Part shown: positions 22,921 to 34,394 of the stretch, in pieces | Numbering within the stretch: the first letter of the stretch is position 1 | Layout: each line of letters opens with the position of its first letter | DNA from: Cladosporium sp. IMV 00045 | Taxonomy: Eukaryota; Ascomycota; Dothideomycetes; Cladosporiales; Cladosporiaceae | NCBI GenBank assembly: GCA_001931905.2 | Contig: MSJI02000035.1 | Location: 1 to 64,000, forward strand | DNA length: 64,000 nt | Direction of reading: 5' to 3' | The notes under the pieces: generated by a model | Told to the model about the DNA's origin: nothing | Databases searched by the model: none | What the model saw: only the letters and a program-made list of their open reading frames with translations | Translations under genes and position numbers: made by a program

Positions 22921-24662
22921 TCAGACCCGCTCCTCCCTATCACTCTCCACAACAACAACCCTCTTCTCAACCACGCTCTGCGACCTCTCGACTACCACGG
23001 CCGCAGCAGGCACTTCTGCATCCGCCCCGTCGAAGATCACCGCCATTTGCTCGAGCGTGTGACCTCTAGTCTCTGGGTAGAAAAAGTACACGGTAAGCGC
23101 CAAGATGATCAGCATCACGATGAACACGATGTAGTATTTCCAACCGATGCGCTCGAGCGCGATGGGGTTGACGAAGGTGTTGAAGAAGATCGCAATCACG
23201 GCTGTCGTGAGAGTTACGGTCAGGCCGCGCGAGCGTAGACGATAGGGCCATATCTCGCAAGGGTAGGCGGTTTGGAAGGGCGTCCTGAAGTTCAAGGTTA
23301 GTGTTTGTGCTGGCATTGTGGTTAGAAGGTATGAAGACTTACATTGCAATGTCGTAACCCGCGAAGAAGATGAACAGGAATGGGATCACTGCAATTCCGG
23401 TCGCGTCATCTCCGCCTTCTGCGAATGAGCCTGAGAGTCCAGTGACCAGGACAAATCCGATCAGCATGATAGCTGCAGATGCGAGGAAGAGAGGGCGGCG
23501 GCCGACACGATCGACGGAGAAGGCGGCTGCTACAGAGAAGAAGAGGTTCCAGACTTGTAGGAAGGCTGAGATGAGGGTTTGCTCTGTTACGGTGCGAACG
23601 CCGACTGTGTCCAGAACGAGCGCCAGGTAGTAGGATACTGGAAAAGAAGTCAGCACTCAGAAATTGCTAAGGCGACAAAGGGTTTTTATTGACGAACCGA
23701 CGCCATTGCCGCTCCATTGTGTGAAGATGCCCAAAGATACCGAAATGAACAATCGGTGTCGATTGCCAGGCGTTTTGAACATCTCAGCATAGCTGGCGCT
23801 TGCGTGTGCCTCTTTCTCTGCTTGGATCGTTTCAGAGATCTCCATGACTTCGTAGTTGATCAGTGGAGAGTCGGTAGCGCCGTTAGCATGCCACTTCTCT
23901 AATACGGCCCTTGCTTCGTCCATACGGTTGACAGAGATCAGCCAACGAGGCGACTCTGGCAACCAAATGAAGCCAGGCAGAGCTATGATCGGTATCAAGA
24001 CTTGTAAGATTGTCGGTATCCGCCACGCCATATTGCCTTCCACATTGCGAGTGCCGAAAGTAATGAAAGCAGCGATGGTCCCGCCCACGTACCATCCGCA
24101 CATGAACAAGGCGTTGGCGATTCCCCGATGAGTCGGATAAGCGATCTCATTGATGAGCAGCGGCACCGAGCCGGCGAAGCAGGCGGACGCGCACCCAACG
24201 AGAAAGCGAGATATGATGAATCCAACTTCGTTGTCGATGCCGCAGAGTCCAACACCCAGTATGAGTACACAATAGCCGATGTATACTGGGAGTTTGCGGC
24301 CATACTTGTTCGTGACCAAGGGCGTCACCAGATATGTCACGCCGCTGCCAGCCCAGTAGATGGCGTTGATGAAGCCTAGCCTGACGCCTGTGGGTGTGTC
24401 CATGAAGTCGCGCCATTGTTGCAGTGCTTGCAGGCCGTTCATCAATGAGCCGTCGTATCCATTGGCCGATGCTATTTCGGTCAGTTGTTTGCTCTCGGAT
24501 TGGTGCCTGATTATGCTCACAGAACATGACCAGAGAAAAGACACAGAAATGGAGCCTTAGCAAGTGTGCTTTCTTGTACCATGGTATGCCATCTTTGGGG
24601 AGCACGGCGAGCAGCTCGTCGCCGACGGCCTTCTTCGTAGCAGTGTCTCCGCCAACTCCCAT
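22921..24662 (-). CDS. MFS sugar transporter, lactose-permease-like
   Basis: Four exons (24662-24521, 24471-23698, 23637-23343, 23284-22921) give 524 residues; introns are 49, 60 and 58 nt. Sugar-porter marks: ANGYDGSLMNG in the first helix region, NKYGRK between helices 2 and 3, LPESPRWL before the central loop, VDRVGRRPLF between helices 8 and 9, and PETRGHTLEQM after helix 12. About twelve hydrophobic segments are visible. The N terminus (MGVGGDTATKK) and overall pattern fit the fungal lactose permease / cellodextrin transporter branch, proton-coupled plasma-membrane importers of disaccharides. The divergent neighbour is a GH3 beta-glucosidase without a signal peptide, which would hydrolyse the imported sugar. 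An in-frame ATG further upstream is less likely to be the start. Confidence 0.88.
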
Positions 24663-25577
24663 GATGATCGGTGCAGGAGGTCGTTTGTGCTCACGGACAA
24701 AGCAAGAAGAACCTGCAAGATGAATCAAAGGAGCAGGTTGTAGATCCCAGTCATGTCAAACCAAACCATTTTTTTGAGCTCCAGTGATGCTTTTCCCACA
24801 GGTCTATGAACCTCCTGACAATTTGGCGACCTCGGCCCTGCTTGAAGAGTCCACAAGCCCCATGCATACCCAATACGACATTCAATTGTTCTCCTCTTTC
24901 TCCTCCTCTACTCCAGAGAACTCCACTTTGACTCCAGACTGGGCCGATCGCGGATCATGTGGGTTAGAAGAGGCCACCCGAGCCGATTGCCGGGAGGCGA
25001 GACGGCAGCTAGGAGCGTGCCGTAAAGGCAGAAGCCTCTTTTTGCTTCTTGATTCATGTCGGAGAATTGTGTTGGTGCTGTGCTGCGATTGGGGTTCAGC
25101 GGAGATTTGTTAGTGCCGCTTGCTCGGAGAAATTCAAAAACACTCTTGAAAGGATAGACAATTGACATTCGCGAGCGAGCGCATAGCAACACTGCTTGAT
25201 TGGCGTTCTGAAAGACGAGACATCGCAAAGTGAAGGCCGAGATGTTACTACTAGATCGATGTTTCCACATTGCCATGGACGACTCTCACCCAATTTGATA
25301 ACCGATAGATTCGCCGAGCGGACTAATACCACGCGAACCGACCAACGCCAATGCATCATCGAATGCGAGCCGGGGCCCCACAAGCAACATGACAACCGTC
25401 TCGCTGGACGGGGTAGCCGGCGCGTGAGCCGGGCCAAAGACGTGCTGCCAATTGTTGCCAGTGTAAGGTAACCCGCATTGTGCGATGATAGGGCTAGAGC
25501 ACAGAATACAAATGGCGGACGCACGCCTTGACTTCCCATCTTCTTTCTCCATCCATTCTTCCTGTCTTGAATCCAAA
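24663..25577. promoter_or_regulatory. shared promoter of sugar transporter and beta-glucosidase
   Basis: A 915-bp interval between divergent start codons. It contains CCGGGG at 25370-25375, matching the CreA core SYGGRG, and GGCTAG at 25492-25497, matching the XlnR core GGCTAR, about 85 bp before the beta-glucosidase start. Such six-base cores occur often by chance, so these are only candidates. ORFs here lack protein character. Confidence 0.4.
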
Positions 25578-28247
25578 ATGGCGCGTATTGTCCCGGAGAA
25601 TCATGGCCCTACGACTTTCACCAACGACAAAGGTGGCCTGATTCATGGAGACTTCGATGTCGAGGCTCTTCTTGAGGAGCTGACCATTGAGGAGAAGGTG
25701 TCATTGCTTGCTGGTAAGTCGGACGATGTGGCAACTATATTGCAAACAAAGGTTACTTACAGCGACATCAGGAAAGGACTTTTGGCACACAACGCCCGTA
25801 CCCAGACTGAAGATTCCCTCCATCAGAACTTCCGACGGACCCAATGGTCTTCGTGGCACACACTTCTACGGCAGCACGCCTTCAGCCTGCTTACCCTGCG
25901 GTACCGCGATCGGAGCAACCTTCAACCCAGAGCTTGTCCAGCGCATTGGCAACCTCCTCGCGGATGAGGCAAAAGCAAAGGGCGCCCACGTCATTCTCGG
26001 TCCCACGATCAACATCCAGCGTGGCCCATTGGGTGGCCGTGGATTTGAGTCTTACTCCGAAGATCCCCTGCTCTCTGGTGTTCTGGCTGGCGCGTACTGC
26101 AACGGCATTCAAGAAAAAGACATTGCAGCATGTCTCAAACACTTTGTCTGCAATGACCAGGAGCATGAGCGTATGGCTGTCAGCTCCATCGTCACTGACC
26201 GCGCTCTGAGGGAGATCTACTTGATGCCATTTATGGTTGCTATCAAAGCTGCTAGACCTCGGTGTATCATGACTGCTTACAACAAAGTCAACAACGTGCA
26301 TGCTTCAGAAAAGCCGGAGCTGCTGCGCGATATACTACGCGGCGAGTGGGGATGGGAAGGCCTTGTTATGTCGGACTGGTAGGAATTGATCTCACCGACA
26401 TGATATTGACAAAATGCTAACATCTCGGCAGGTTCGGCACATACAGCACTTCAGAGGCTGTCAAAGCTGGCCTTGACCTCGAAATGCCCGGTCCGACCAG
26501 ATGGCGCGGCGCTGCCCTGTCACACGCCATCTCGGCCAACAAGATCAAGCATTCAGAGCTCGACGCCCGCGTTCGCGAGGTGCTGAAGCTCATCAAATAT
26601 GCAGACAAGTCTGGTATTCCAGAAAATGCCCCCGAAGAGCAGCTCGATCGCGAACAAGACCGCAAGCTGCTCAGAGAGGCAGCAGCCAACGCGGCCGTGC
26701 TTTTGAAGAACGATGACAGCATTCTTCCCTTGAAGAAAGACAAGAAGATTGCTGTGATTGGCCCCAACAGCAAAATTGCTACCTACTGTGGCGGTGGTAG
26801 CGCATCGCTCAATGCCTATCGCGCAGTCACGCCCTTCGAGGGCATTGAAGCCCAAGCTCAAAATATTGTTCATTTTGCTCAAGGCGCTTATGGTCACAAG
26901 ATGCTTCCTCAGATTGGAAAAGACCTCGTTACCTCAAGTGGCAAGAGAGGCTTCATTATCCGCACGTTCAACGAACCGCCCTCCGTGTCCGACCGCCGCA
27001 TGCTTGAGGAGAGCCACTCCACTGACTCCAACATCTTCTTCGTCGACTACACTCACCCTGACTTGAAAGAAATCTGGTACGCTGAGGCCGATGGTATCTT
27101 CACCCCTAGCGAATCTGGGCTCTATGACTTTGGACTGAGCGTCACTGGTACTGCTCAGCTGTTCGTCGATGGCAAGCTTCTGATTGACAATGTCAAGAAT
27201 CAGCGCCCAGGTTCAAGCTTTCTTGGAACAGGTACTGTCGAGGAAATGAGCCGTCTTGAGCTCACCGCTGGCCAGTCCTATCATATCAATGTCCAGTGGG
27301 GTTGTGCGAAGACCAGCACGCTTCGTCGCGCTGGAACTGTTGATTTCGGCCACGGTGGTCTTCGTTTTAGCGGCTGCAAGAGCATCGACACCAAGACTGC
27401 CATCAAAGAAGCAGCTGCGCTCGCTTCGAAGGTCGACCAGGTCGTCCTGTTCGCCGGCCTCAGTGGCGAATGGGAATCTGAGGGCGAAGACCGCACAACC
27501 ATGGACCTTCCACCCAACACCGACGACCTGATCTCAGTAGTGCTCGACGCAAATCCCAACACCGTCATCGTGATTCAGAGCGGTACGCCCGTCACCATGC
27601 CCTGGGTTAAGAAAGCCAAAGCCATCATCCAAGCTTGGTACGGCGGCAACGAAACCGGACATGGAATTGCAGACGTCGTCTACGGCGTCGTCAACCCTTC
27701 AGCGAAACTCCCTCTCACGTTCCCCAAACGCGTCAAAGACAACCCTACCTACCTCAACTACCGCAGCGAAGCCGGACGCGTGCTCTACGGCGAAGACGTC
27801 TACGTTGGATACCGCTACTATGAGCAGCTGGAACTCGAGCCGAACTTCGTCTTTGGCCATGGTTTATCTTACACAACATTCGACCTGTCGGATCTTAGTC
27901 TGGTGCAGAAAGACAACAACCTCTCCGTTTGCTGCAAGTTGGCAAACACCGGCGAGCGCGAAGGCGCAGAGGTCGTGCAGCTTTACGTCGCGCCTCTGTT
28001 GCCTTCCATCAAGCGTCCTGTCAAAGAGCTGAAAGGCTTCGCGAGGAGGACGCTGAAGAGCGGTGAGAGCGCGCACGTCGAGATTGAGGTTGATTTCGTC
28101 AGATCTACCAGCTTCTGGGACGAGAAAGAAAGCAGATGGTGCAGCGAGGCTGGCGACTACAAGGTCTTGGTTGGCACGAGCAGTGCTGGCAAGTTCCTTG
28201 AGACGATGGTTAGGGTGCAGAACACAAAGTATTGGAATGGTCTGTAA
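25578..28247 (+). CDS. GH3 beta-glucosidase with PA14 and Fn3-like domains
   Basis: Three exons (25578-25713, 25772-26378, 26432-28247) give 852 residues. There is no signal peptide, so the enzyme is probably intracellular. The GH3 N-terminal barrel carries [22 protein letters not shown] (in part), [12 protein letters not shown] and the nucleophile Asp247 in VMSDWFGTY; the second intron splits the Trp codon next to it. The C-terminal sandwich domain contains an inserted PA14 domain (about residues 390-530), which in this subfamily shapes the active-site entrance. A fibronectin-III-like domain closes the protein (from about 740). The reaction is release of glucose from beta-linked disaccharides or glucosides. 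The divergent disaccharide transporter fits uptake followed by intracellular hydrolysis. Confidence 0.93.
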
Positions 28248-28369
28248 TGGAATATCACGTGTCACGTAGAAAAGGTTGCAGCATTAGCTCTAACATACCA
28301 GGGCACGCGTTGAGGTATTCGCGATCAAAGTTAGTGTCCACATCAATCTCCCGACCTCAGCATCTGCAC

Positions 28370-29065
28370 TCACAAGGTCATGTCCTCCATGTCCTTCTCA
28401 ATGTCTTCCACCGTCGTCTTGCTCCTCTCCTGCTCTCTCAACCACTTCGCACCACACCTTGCGCTCCAGCCGGCTTCCTCAGCCACAGCGTACTTCTGAC
28501 CGGAATCGAAAGCCAGCCTGTTGCGAACATGGTAATAGGCGCGTGGTGAGCTCCTGGTAATCAGCTCGTCCAGAGCCAGAATCCACGGAGAATCTTGCTC
28601 CTCAATCACGCGATTCCATTCGCCAATGGGCATTGAGAAGGTGTAGACTTGCGCGTGTTCGTGATTCTGCAGGAGGGCGATCTGAAAAGACAGGCGGAGA
28701 ACGCGCTGCTTTTGATTTGTGTCGTGGAACACGACAGCGTCGAGGCGCGACTTGCCAGGGCCGCAGGCCAGGATCTCGGAAATACCATCGATCGGAGCAG
28801 AGGTATTGAAGGCTTGTCCGCAGGCCAATGCGGTAGTGTTGCAGTCGATTATGAGCATACACAAGGACTGAGAGATGCCCAGTCGACGCTGGTCGACAGG
28901 AGGCGCCTCTCGCATTGCTATATTTGTTGGCGGATCGAGAACTGGTTCAGTGTCGTTGGGAAGGAGATCGCGCACCGGAAAGCGGATTCTGAGGATGTGA
29001 TGTGCCTGCGCATCCTCAGAACGAATGCTTTTATGTAGGACAGCAAGGGCGGCTGCGTTGGCCAT
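28370..29065 (-). CDS. hypothetical protein, 231 residues
   Basis: A single exon starting at an ATG gives 231 residues. I recognise no family. The sequence is balanced in composition and looks like a globular soluble protein, with no signal peptide or membrane segment; Cys residues are scattered and the C terminus is charged (an ERSKTTVEDIEKDMEDM tail). The stop codon overlaps a possible splice donor (CTTGTGAGTG), but the next acceptors would leave an intron under 30 nt, so I keep the single-exon model. It is convergent with the beta-glucosidase gene, 122 bp from its stop. Confidence 0.65.
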   Translation of the reverse strand: MANAAALAVLHKSIRSEDAQAHHILRIRFPVRDLLPNDTEPVLDPPTNIAMREAPPVDQRRLGISQSLCMLIIDCNTTALACGQAFNTSAPIDGISEILACGPGKSRLDAVVFHDTNQKQRVLRLSFQIALLQNHEHAQVYTFSMPIGEWNRVIEEQDSPWILALDELITRSSPRAYYHVRNRLAFDSGQKYAVAEEAGWSARCGAKWLREQERSKTTVEDIEKDMEDMTL

Positions 29066-29664
29066 GGTGGATGTTCTAGTGCTGGTTCCGAATTGCGTAG
29101 ATGGATTGATGGGTGGGGTATAGGGGAGATCTGTGTAATCTGCTTTGGTATGGGACGAGGTGGATGTGGATGTCGTTTTTCCTGCAGGTGATCGTGGATT
29201 CGATCATGTGACAGCAAACGGAGCTTGGGGGCCTCATTCAGTCGTGCGGTGTCCGTGTTGTACGCTAAGCAGAGCGAGAGTTGGCGAATAGCACCCATCG
29301 CTTCAAGAGAGTGAAGTCTAAACATACTGCGAGAGGTGAAAAATGTTGTAAAACGTTAAAGTTGAGTCCATGTATGTCCAATGGACAAGTAATTGGCCTC
29401 CAACGCGTTCTGATGTGCGGGCGTAATTGAAGCAACCTGCTGCTTGTGTAAACGGTAAATTTGTATTTGCATAAAGCACCCAAAACTCACTGGCTCAGGT
29501 CGTGTCGTGGCTGCATCATCGTTTAACCTACGATGCTGAACATCCATCGGCACCCCTCTATCTCGCAGCGCCTGACACGACCAATATCCCGTTGTCAATA
29601 ACACCTGCACCGAAGCAAGTCATTGTAATATCCAGCACCGCATTCGTCATTCCCTTCCAGCTCC
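29066..29664. other. intergenic region
   Basis: Leader of the minus-strand gene at 28370-29065 and 3' flank of the UPF0132-like gene. No further gene seen. Confidence 0.5.
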
Positions 29665-30327
29665 TCATTCATCATCAACAAAACTGCTCGCCAATCTCCC
29701 AAACCAAGGAACCTCCACTCTATCCAATGTCTCAGCATGCCTCCAAGCGCCCAATGTCAGGTATGTAATCAGTAAGATGTCAAAAGCAAACAACATCCAA
29801 CTGATGATCGCCGTCCAGCTGAATACAATATGCAGCAAGAATAGCGCTCCAAAGACCAATGAGCTCTGCCAAGCGTGAAAACGCACGTAATCGCTCTTCT
29901 GCTCGAACAGCAGCAGAATCACGCCCGCCGCAGGTGGTAGGAAGAGGTATGCGAGGCAAGCTTCGGTGCGGAGGGATATGCCGAGGGAGGTTTCAAAGAG
30001 TGAGGAGTTTCCCGTATAGGTGTAGACATCGCCGCGGTTATCTAGGTAGTCGTTGTGTCTTGGGTCGCGGCTGCCGTGTTCTAGGTCGGTGTAGCCGCCT
30101 GTTGTGTTGTAGTTGTCGTCGTCTTCTTCGTCGGCATATTGCGAAGGTGAAGGAAGGCGTTGGGCCCGCGCGGCAGCCCAGGGATCTTCGTTGGCGACGG
30201 ATGTGAGGTTTTGCTGAGGTTTGGGTTGCTGAGGTTTAGGCGAGGTTGTAGGTGAACGGAGAGGCGGTGAGAGCGCGCGTGTTGACTCTGGAGGAGAAGA
30301 CTGGTATGGGGCGAAGTTCATGGCCAT
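29665..30327 (-). CDS. UPF0132/DUF4870 family membrane protein
   Basis: A single exon gives 220 residues. The first 120 are disordered and rich in Pro, Ser, Gln and Asp. Residues about 125-205 hold three hydrophobic segments with the family's hallmark between the first and second: a charged EQKSDYVRFHAWQS stretch. In bacterial and fungal UPF0132/DUF4870 proteins this loop is the most conserved part; their biochemical role is not established. A short charged tail follows. It should be a small integral membrane protein; which membrane cannot be said. Confidence 0.75.
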   Translation of the reverse strand: MAMNFAPYQSSPPESTRALSPPLRSPTTSPKPQQPKPQQNLTSVANEDPWAAARAQRLPSPSQYADEEDDDNYNTTGGYTDLEHGSRDPRHNDYLDNRGDVYTYTGNSSLFETSLGISLRTEACLAYLFLPPAAGVILLLFEQKSDYVRFHAWQSSLVFGALFLLHIVFSWTAIISWMLFAFDILLITYLTLGAWRHAETLDRVEVPWFGRLASSFVDDE

Positions 30328-30744
30328 AGTTTAGAAAATCGATCCGGGTAGTGCACAGATATGTCTCGTCTTAGTGGTAGATGTTGCAGTCGCCGATATG
30401 CTTCCAACATTGGAGGCCGTGAAGCTGGGGGACGATCACATGCTCGGCACAGGCGCGTCATACTGGGCTCAATGTGGCTAGTCGCAAACAACGCAGTATA
30501 CTTGTGGGTATTCGCGACTGCGAGTGTTTACAACTACATATACATAAAGTTATATCTCGAATGCATGAGTGTCACTCTACTCTCAGACAGAGGCGGGTTG
30601 CTCCTTGAAAAGACGCAGAAACATCCGCCGCCTCAGTTCTGGAAGCAACCGGAGTTTTGCGAGCTAACAAGAAGCAACACCGGGAAGAAAGCACTTTTTT
30701 TCGTCGTGAGCAATAACATTATATTCATTTTCCTTGATCTATAT
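30328..30744. other. intergenic region
   Basis: Promoter of the UPF0132-like gene and 3' flank of the nucleoside hydrolase gene. The AT-rich part at about 30520-30560 and 30700-30760 may hold the polyadenylation signals of the latter. No gene seen. Confidence 0.45.
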
Positions 30745-31902
30745 CTAGAAATCCTCACAAGAAACAGGCTCAACAACCGCCCTCCTGACATTCTCCTTGA
30801 CACCCTCCTCATCAACCTCCAGCACAAACCTGACCTTCTGCAAGTCCTGCGCCTCGGGCTTCAACGCCTCCTGGTACGCGTGGATGTTGCCATACCTGTC
30901 CGAAGCGTAGCTGGTATCGACGTCGATGTAGAACTCAGTAACATTCGTCGCCAGACTGGGCTCCACGAGCAGAGCAGCGGCCGTCTCGTCCCACAGAGGG
31001 AACTGCGTCGGGTAGGAAGCAGTGAGGATGTCGGTGTACGCGTTTGATGTCTCGTTGGCCATGGAGGCGAAGAAGGAGGAGTCGATGAGCACTTGGTTGG
31101 CGACGTTGCCTGTGATGGTGATGTTGGGCCAGCTGGCGGAGAGGGCGATCTTGGCAGCTTCGGGGTCGATCATGAGGTTAATGTCGGATTGGAAGTCGGC
31201 GAGGAGGACGCTGCCCGTCGTCATGAGGAGGTTTGTATCGAGGTATCCGCCCATGATGATGAGCTCGCGCGCGTTGGAGGCGAAATTGGAATCGAGGCGG
31301 ATCGCGAGCGCGATGTTGGTCAGCGCGCCGGCAGCGTAGATGCTGATTTCGCCGGGGTGCTTGCGCACGCTCTGGACCATGAATTCGGCGGCGCTGATGT
31401 CGGCCAGCGTGTCATTAGGGAAGTCGGCTGTGAAGGCGGACTGGACGAGGCGAGTGGGATCGCCGCTGGTCGGATCTGCGTTTTCGGTGGTGGCGTTTTC
31501 AGGTGCAAAGGCGCCTTCCCATGGGAGTTTGCCGTGGACGTCTTCCCAGGCTTGGAAGAGCTTGGGAGTGTTGAGGAGGGGGTAGTCGGAACCCTTGTAG
31601 ACGGGAATACAGCTCAGGTTGCCTCTTTCGAGCGTGGCGAGAGCGTGGTAGGCAGTTTGGCGCGCCCATGAGTTGGCGGTGGAAGAAGTGATTCCGATGA
31701 CATCCCATCCTGCTCGGAGGACCTGAGCGTAAGGGAGAAATCCGGACGGGTACCAGTCATTGTCCAGAATCGCTTTCGGCTTATTAGAAGCAGTGCTGGT
31801 CACATTTGCGTTCGATGATCCATTGCTTCCTGCTTGAGGAGCTGGTGTCGCCAATGCTGCACTCAGCAGAAAAGAGAGGACGACGGCCTTTTTAGCGAAC
31901 AT
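30745..31902 (-). CDS. secreted inosine/uridine-preferring nucleoside hydrolase-like protein
   Basis: A single exon gives 385 residues from ATG 31902. This start is preferred over an in-frame codon at 31941 because it directly opens a signal peptide (FAKKAVVLSFLLSAALATP, cleavage expected around residue 20). A Ser/Asn linker precedes the hydrolase domain. The N-terminal metal motif reads ILDNDWYPSGF, the fungal DNDW variant of the classical DxDPGxDD loop. Further family signs are IYAAGALTNIALAIR, LIIMGG and FNSDIN-like NLMIDPEAA. The family cleaves nucleosides into base and ribose with calcium. Many N-glycosylation sequons (NATT, NDTL, NITI, NVTE) support secretion. A role in scavenging external nucleosides is inferred; activity of the variant site is unproven. 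Confidence 0.82.
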   Translation of the reverse strand: MFAKKAVVLSFLLSAALATPAPQAGSNGSSNANVTSTASNKPKAILDNDWYPSGFLPYAQVLRAGWDVIGITSSTANSWARQTAYHALATLERGNLSCIPVYKGSDYPLLNTPKLFQAWEDVHGKLPWEGAFAPENATTENADPTSGDPTRLVQSAFTADFPNDTLADISAAEFMVQSVRKHPGEISIYAAGALTNIALAIRLDSNFASNARELIIMGGYLDTNLLMTTGSVLLADFQSDINLMIDPEAAKIALSASWPNITITGNVANQVLIDSSFFASMANETSNAYTDILTASYPTQFPLWDETAAALLVEPSLATNVTEFYIDVDTSYASDRYGNIHAYQEALKPEAQDLQKVRFVLEVDEEGVKENVRRAVVEPVSCEDF

Positions 31903-32692
31903 TTTGATGAATGCGCGTGCAAATCGGCAGCTGTCTGGCAATTACAAAAATGATAATGAGATGCGATAAGAAAAAGCAAGGCCTACCTCTTTCTCAGATT
32001 ACATACCACACCGCACCTTCTTATAGATCGGTTAGCAGCAGCGAACATCACTCAACAAATCGCGTGCTATGACGACTGATAACCATACTGCCTCGCTGCC
32101 ATACCGCGAAGGGTCAAAACGCTCCGACAGTGGATACGGTACGGCAATCTTTTCCGTGCGATTGTGGGTGCAATGTCGATAACGAGAAGGGCAGAAAGGG
32201 CAAAAAAGACGTTGCGAAGTCTTCAACGGTAATGCCATCATTAAGAGTGGGTCCTGTTGTAGCGATTTTTTTGGCTTTGACCTGCAAACGACTGTGCTCA
32301 AACTTACAATCTGATCTATTAGATAACACCCTCGGTGTAACGACTATGCGGAGCTGGCCGATGATTGATCTCTCGCTATACAGGGTTGCATTCGCGGTGG
32401 GGTTTGCTTTCGAGGATATGCCTGACATGTTCTCGTGAGTGACAGATGTAGTAGGTACAGGCTGGGTTTCAGTCTACGAATATCGGACATGGAGCCGACG
32501 CATGCAAGACCGCGAGCTTACGTTGTTGCTTGTGAATGCTTGTAGGTTATCGTCTATTGATCGTATCATATCGTATCGTGTATCGTTAATCTATTGGTAA
32601 CCAAACTCCAAATCCGCAGTGACCAGAACGCGTTTTGCTCCTTTTCGAGAACGAGCCTTCACCCGCAAGAAGACTATTGCCTTTAGTTGAGT
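31903..32692. other. intergenic region
   Basis: 790 bp between two minus-strand genes. Overlapping frames of about 100 codons on both strands at 32114-32438 show no recognisable domain. Palindromic ATCG/TATCGTATCGT repeats occur near 32560-32585. Otherwise nothing seen. Confidence 0.45.
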
Positions 32693-33700
32693 TCAGCCCA
32701 ACATCTCGCTCCTCAAGAACCTCGTCAATCCATCCTCAATGCTCGCCGAGAACCGAATATACCCAGCCATAGCCATGCTGTTAGTCGCCGGGGGACAATG
32801 CTCCACAATCGCGTGGATCCCCAACTCCTGCAACCCTCTGATCTCCAACAAGTCGCGCAGCCACTCCATTCCCTCCATATCCTTCAGCCAACGGAAGTCG
32901 TACGCGTTGTATGCAGGAATCCTGTCCCACCCACGAAGGCCTGGTCGTCCGGCTACAATGCCAAGGTCTAAGGTCCGCAGATTGAGCCCGATATCCGGGC
33001 TACTGAGGCATTGCATTGCGTTTGTCCATTCACACTTGTCGAACTCTTTCTCGAACGCTAGAGAGCGTTTGACGACGCGTATTGATTTGATGCAGGACCG
33101 TGCAAAGGGCGTGAGGTCTTGCAGGAAAGGCACAATGGCTTCGACATGCGTGTCGAAGTCGAAGGTATAGTGGCTGTACAAGACTTCGGCGACTTCGGCG
33201 TGGATCTGCTTGTTCGTGCCTAGAATGCCGACGCTATCGTTGATGTTGGGGTTGTTCACGCAGTGATATGTTGTTCCCAGACATCGTGCTCGAAATCGAT
33301 CGCATCGTACGGAGTAGGTTGTTCTCGCGTGTTGGTCTTCCACTCTGCATCGACGGTGATCGTACCGTAAGGGATCGATTGTGCGAAAGCGGAGGGTTGG
33401 ATTATGTAGGTCGGCGGTTGCTGGTCGAGTGGTTCCCGGTAGGCGTCTCTCATAGTCGAAGCAATCTTGTGCACTGGAGGAGATCTTTTCGTACGACGGA
33501 AGTAGGTCATTATGTTCGCGAGGAATCACGAGCAATTGGTATATTTGTAGACGGATCTCGGTTGGTAAGCGCAGGAAAGGTGAGTCGCCAGGTCTGGCGG
33601 TGGCTTTGGGAATCTCAGCGGTCAATGGTAGCCATCTGCACTGTTGAGGAGGTTGTTGTGAGCGATAGTGCTCTGCGCAGGATGTGTATGAAGGTCTCAT
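32693..33700 (-). CDS. F-box-like / DUF7730-type protein
   Basis: A single exon gives 335 residues from ATG 33700; the frame is open further upstream but only with a non-ATG codon. After about 40 residues comes FLRLPTEIRLQIYQLLV, the signature of a large, variable family of fungal proteins (F-box-like, 2EXR or DUF7730). The middle is rich in Arg and Tyr; a second conserved block (GILGTNKQIHAEVAEVLY) is typical of the same family. No membrane segment or signal peptide. Function unknown; by analogy with F-box proteins it may take part in protein-protein interactions. Confidence 0.75.
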   Translation of the reverse strand: MRPSYTSCAEHYRSQQPPQQCRWLPLTAEIPKATARPGDSPFLRLPTEIRLQIYQLLVIPREHNDLLPSYEKISSSAQDCFDYERRLPGTTRPATADLHNPTLRFRTIDPLRYDHRRCRVEDQHARTTYSVRCDRFRARCLGTTYHCVNNPNINDSVGILGTNKQIHAEVAEVLYSHYTFDFDTHVEAIVPFLQDLTPFARSCIKSIRVVKRSLAFEKEFDKCEWTNAMQCLSSPDIGLNLRTLDLGIVAGRPGLRGWDRIPAYNAYDFRWLKDMEGMEWLRDLLEIRGLQELGIHAIVEHCPPATNSMAMAGYIRFSASIEDGLTRFLRSEMLG

Positions 33701-34394
33701 TGTGCGATGCTTGAAAATTGGTAAAGTAGAGAGCAAGAGAAAGGCGAAGGGTGCGCGAGAAGTAATACTGAAGGTGACTCAAGGAAATCGCCGCTATCGC
33801 ACCCCTTACGTCGTGCAACGAGATGATGATGATAAGGGACAAGGGTCGGAGCAATTGCGGTTGCAAAAGTCAGATTAATATTCATGAACAATGGCCTGAC
33901 TGATCAGTCAGTCAAGTGCCAGCGCAGTTCACCGATCACGCTCACCTCAGCGAAACAGTATGCATGCATTCTCGACGAAGAACGTTGCTGGTCAGGCGGT
34001 TGTGCAACAATATCAACATCTGCTGTGACCATCCAGGTACTTCGCGACAAATCAAGGGTTCGATGAGGAAAAATTGCGATTTGGCATATCCGCCGAGGCT
34101 CAACCCATTGTGATGGGTGACGCGGAAGAAAGTCAAAACCATTCGCATCAAGTCATGAAGGAAACCCCTGCCAATGCTGTTCCCGGAACCAATGCGCGCC
34201 AATCATCTTGCAATGCCGCCGCAAAGACCTCCGAAGAGATGATCTTGCTGATGATCTGCGTTCTGGACAAGCTTATCGATAAGATCAAGCATCTGAGCCT
34301 CACGCTAAATGAATCACCAACAAAAGCTGTGAAGGGAACGAAACCACGAATACCGTCATACTATACTATACTGCGCAAAGCTGTCCATCATATC
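33701..34394. other. divergent intergenic region
   Basis: Promoter space between the DUF7730-type gene (minus) and the dihydrouridine synthase gene (plus). A plus-strand frame 34074-34454 runs in frame into the first exon of the latter, but upstream of ATG 34395 it resembles nothing known and would give an unusual long N terminus. Confidence 0.45.

Noticed and set aside
28255..28370. Extra 3' exon of the 231-residue gene (peptide VDTNFDREYLNACPG)
   Set aside because: The intron needed would be shorter than 30 nt; fungal introns are longer.
34074..34394. Upstream in-frame extension of dus4
   Set aside because: Would add over 100 residues unlike any Dus4 N terminus; ATG 34395 gives the expected length.
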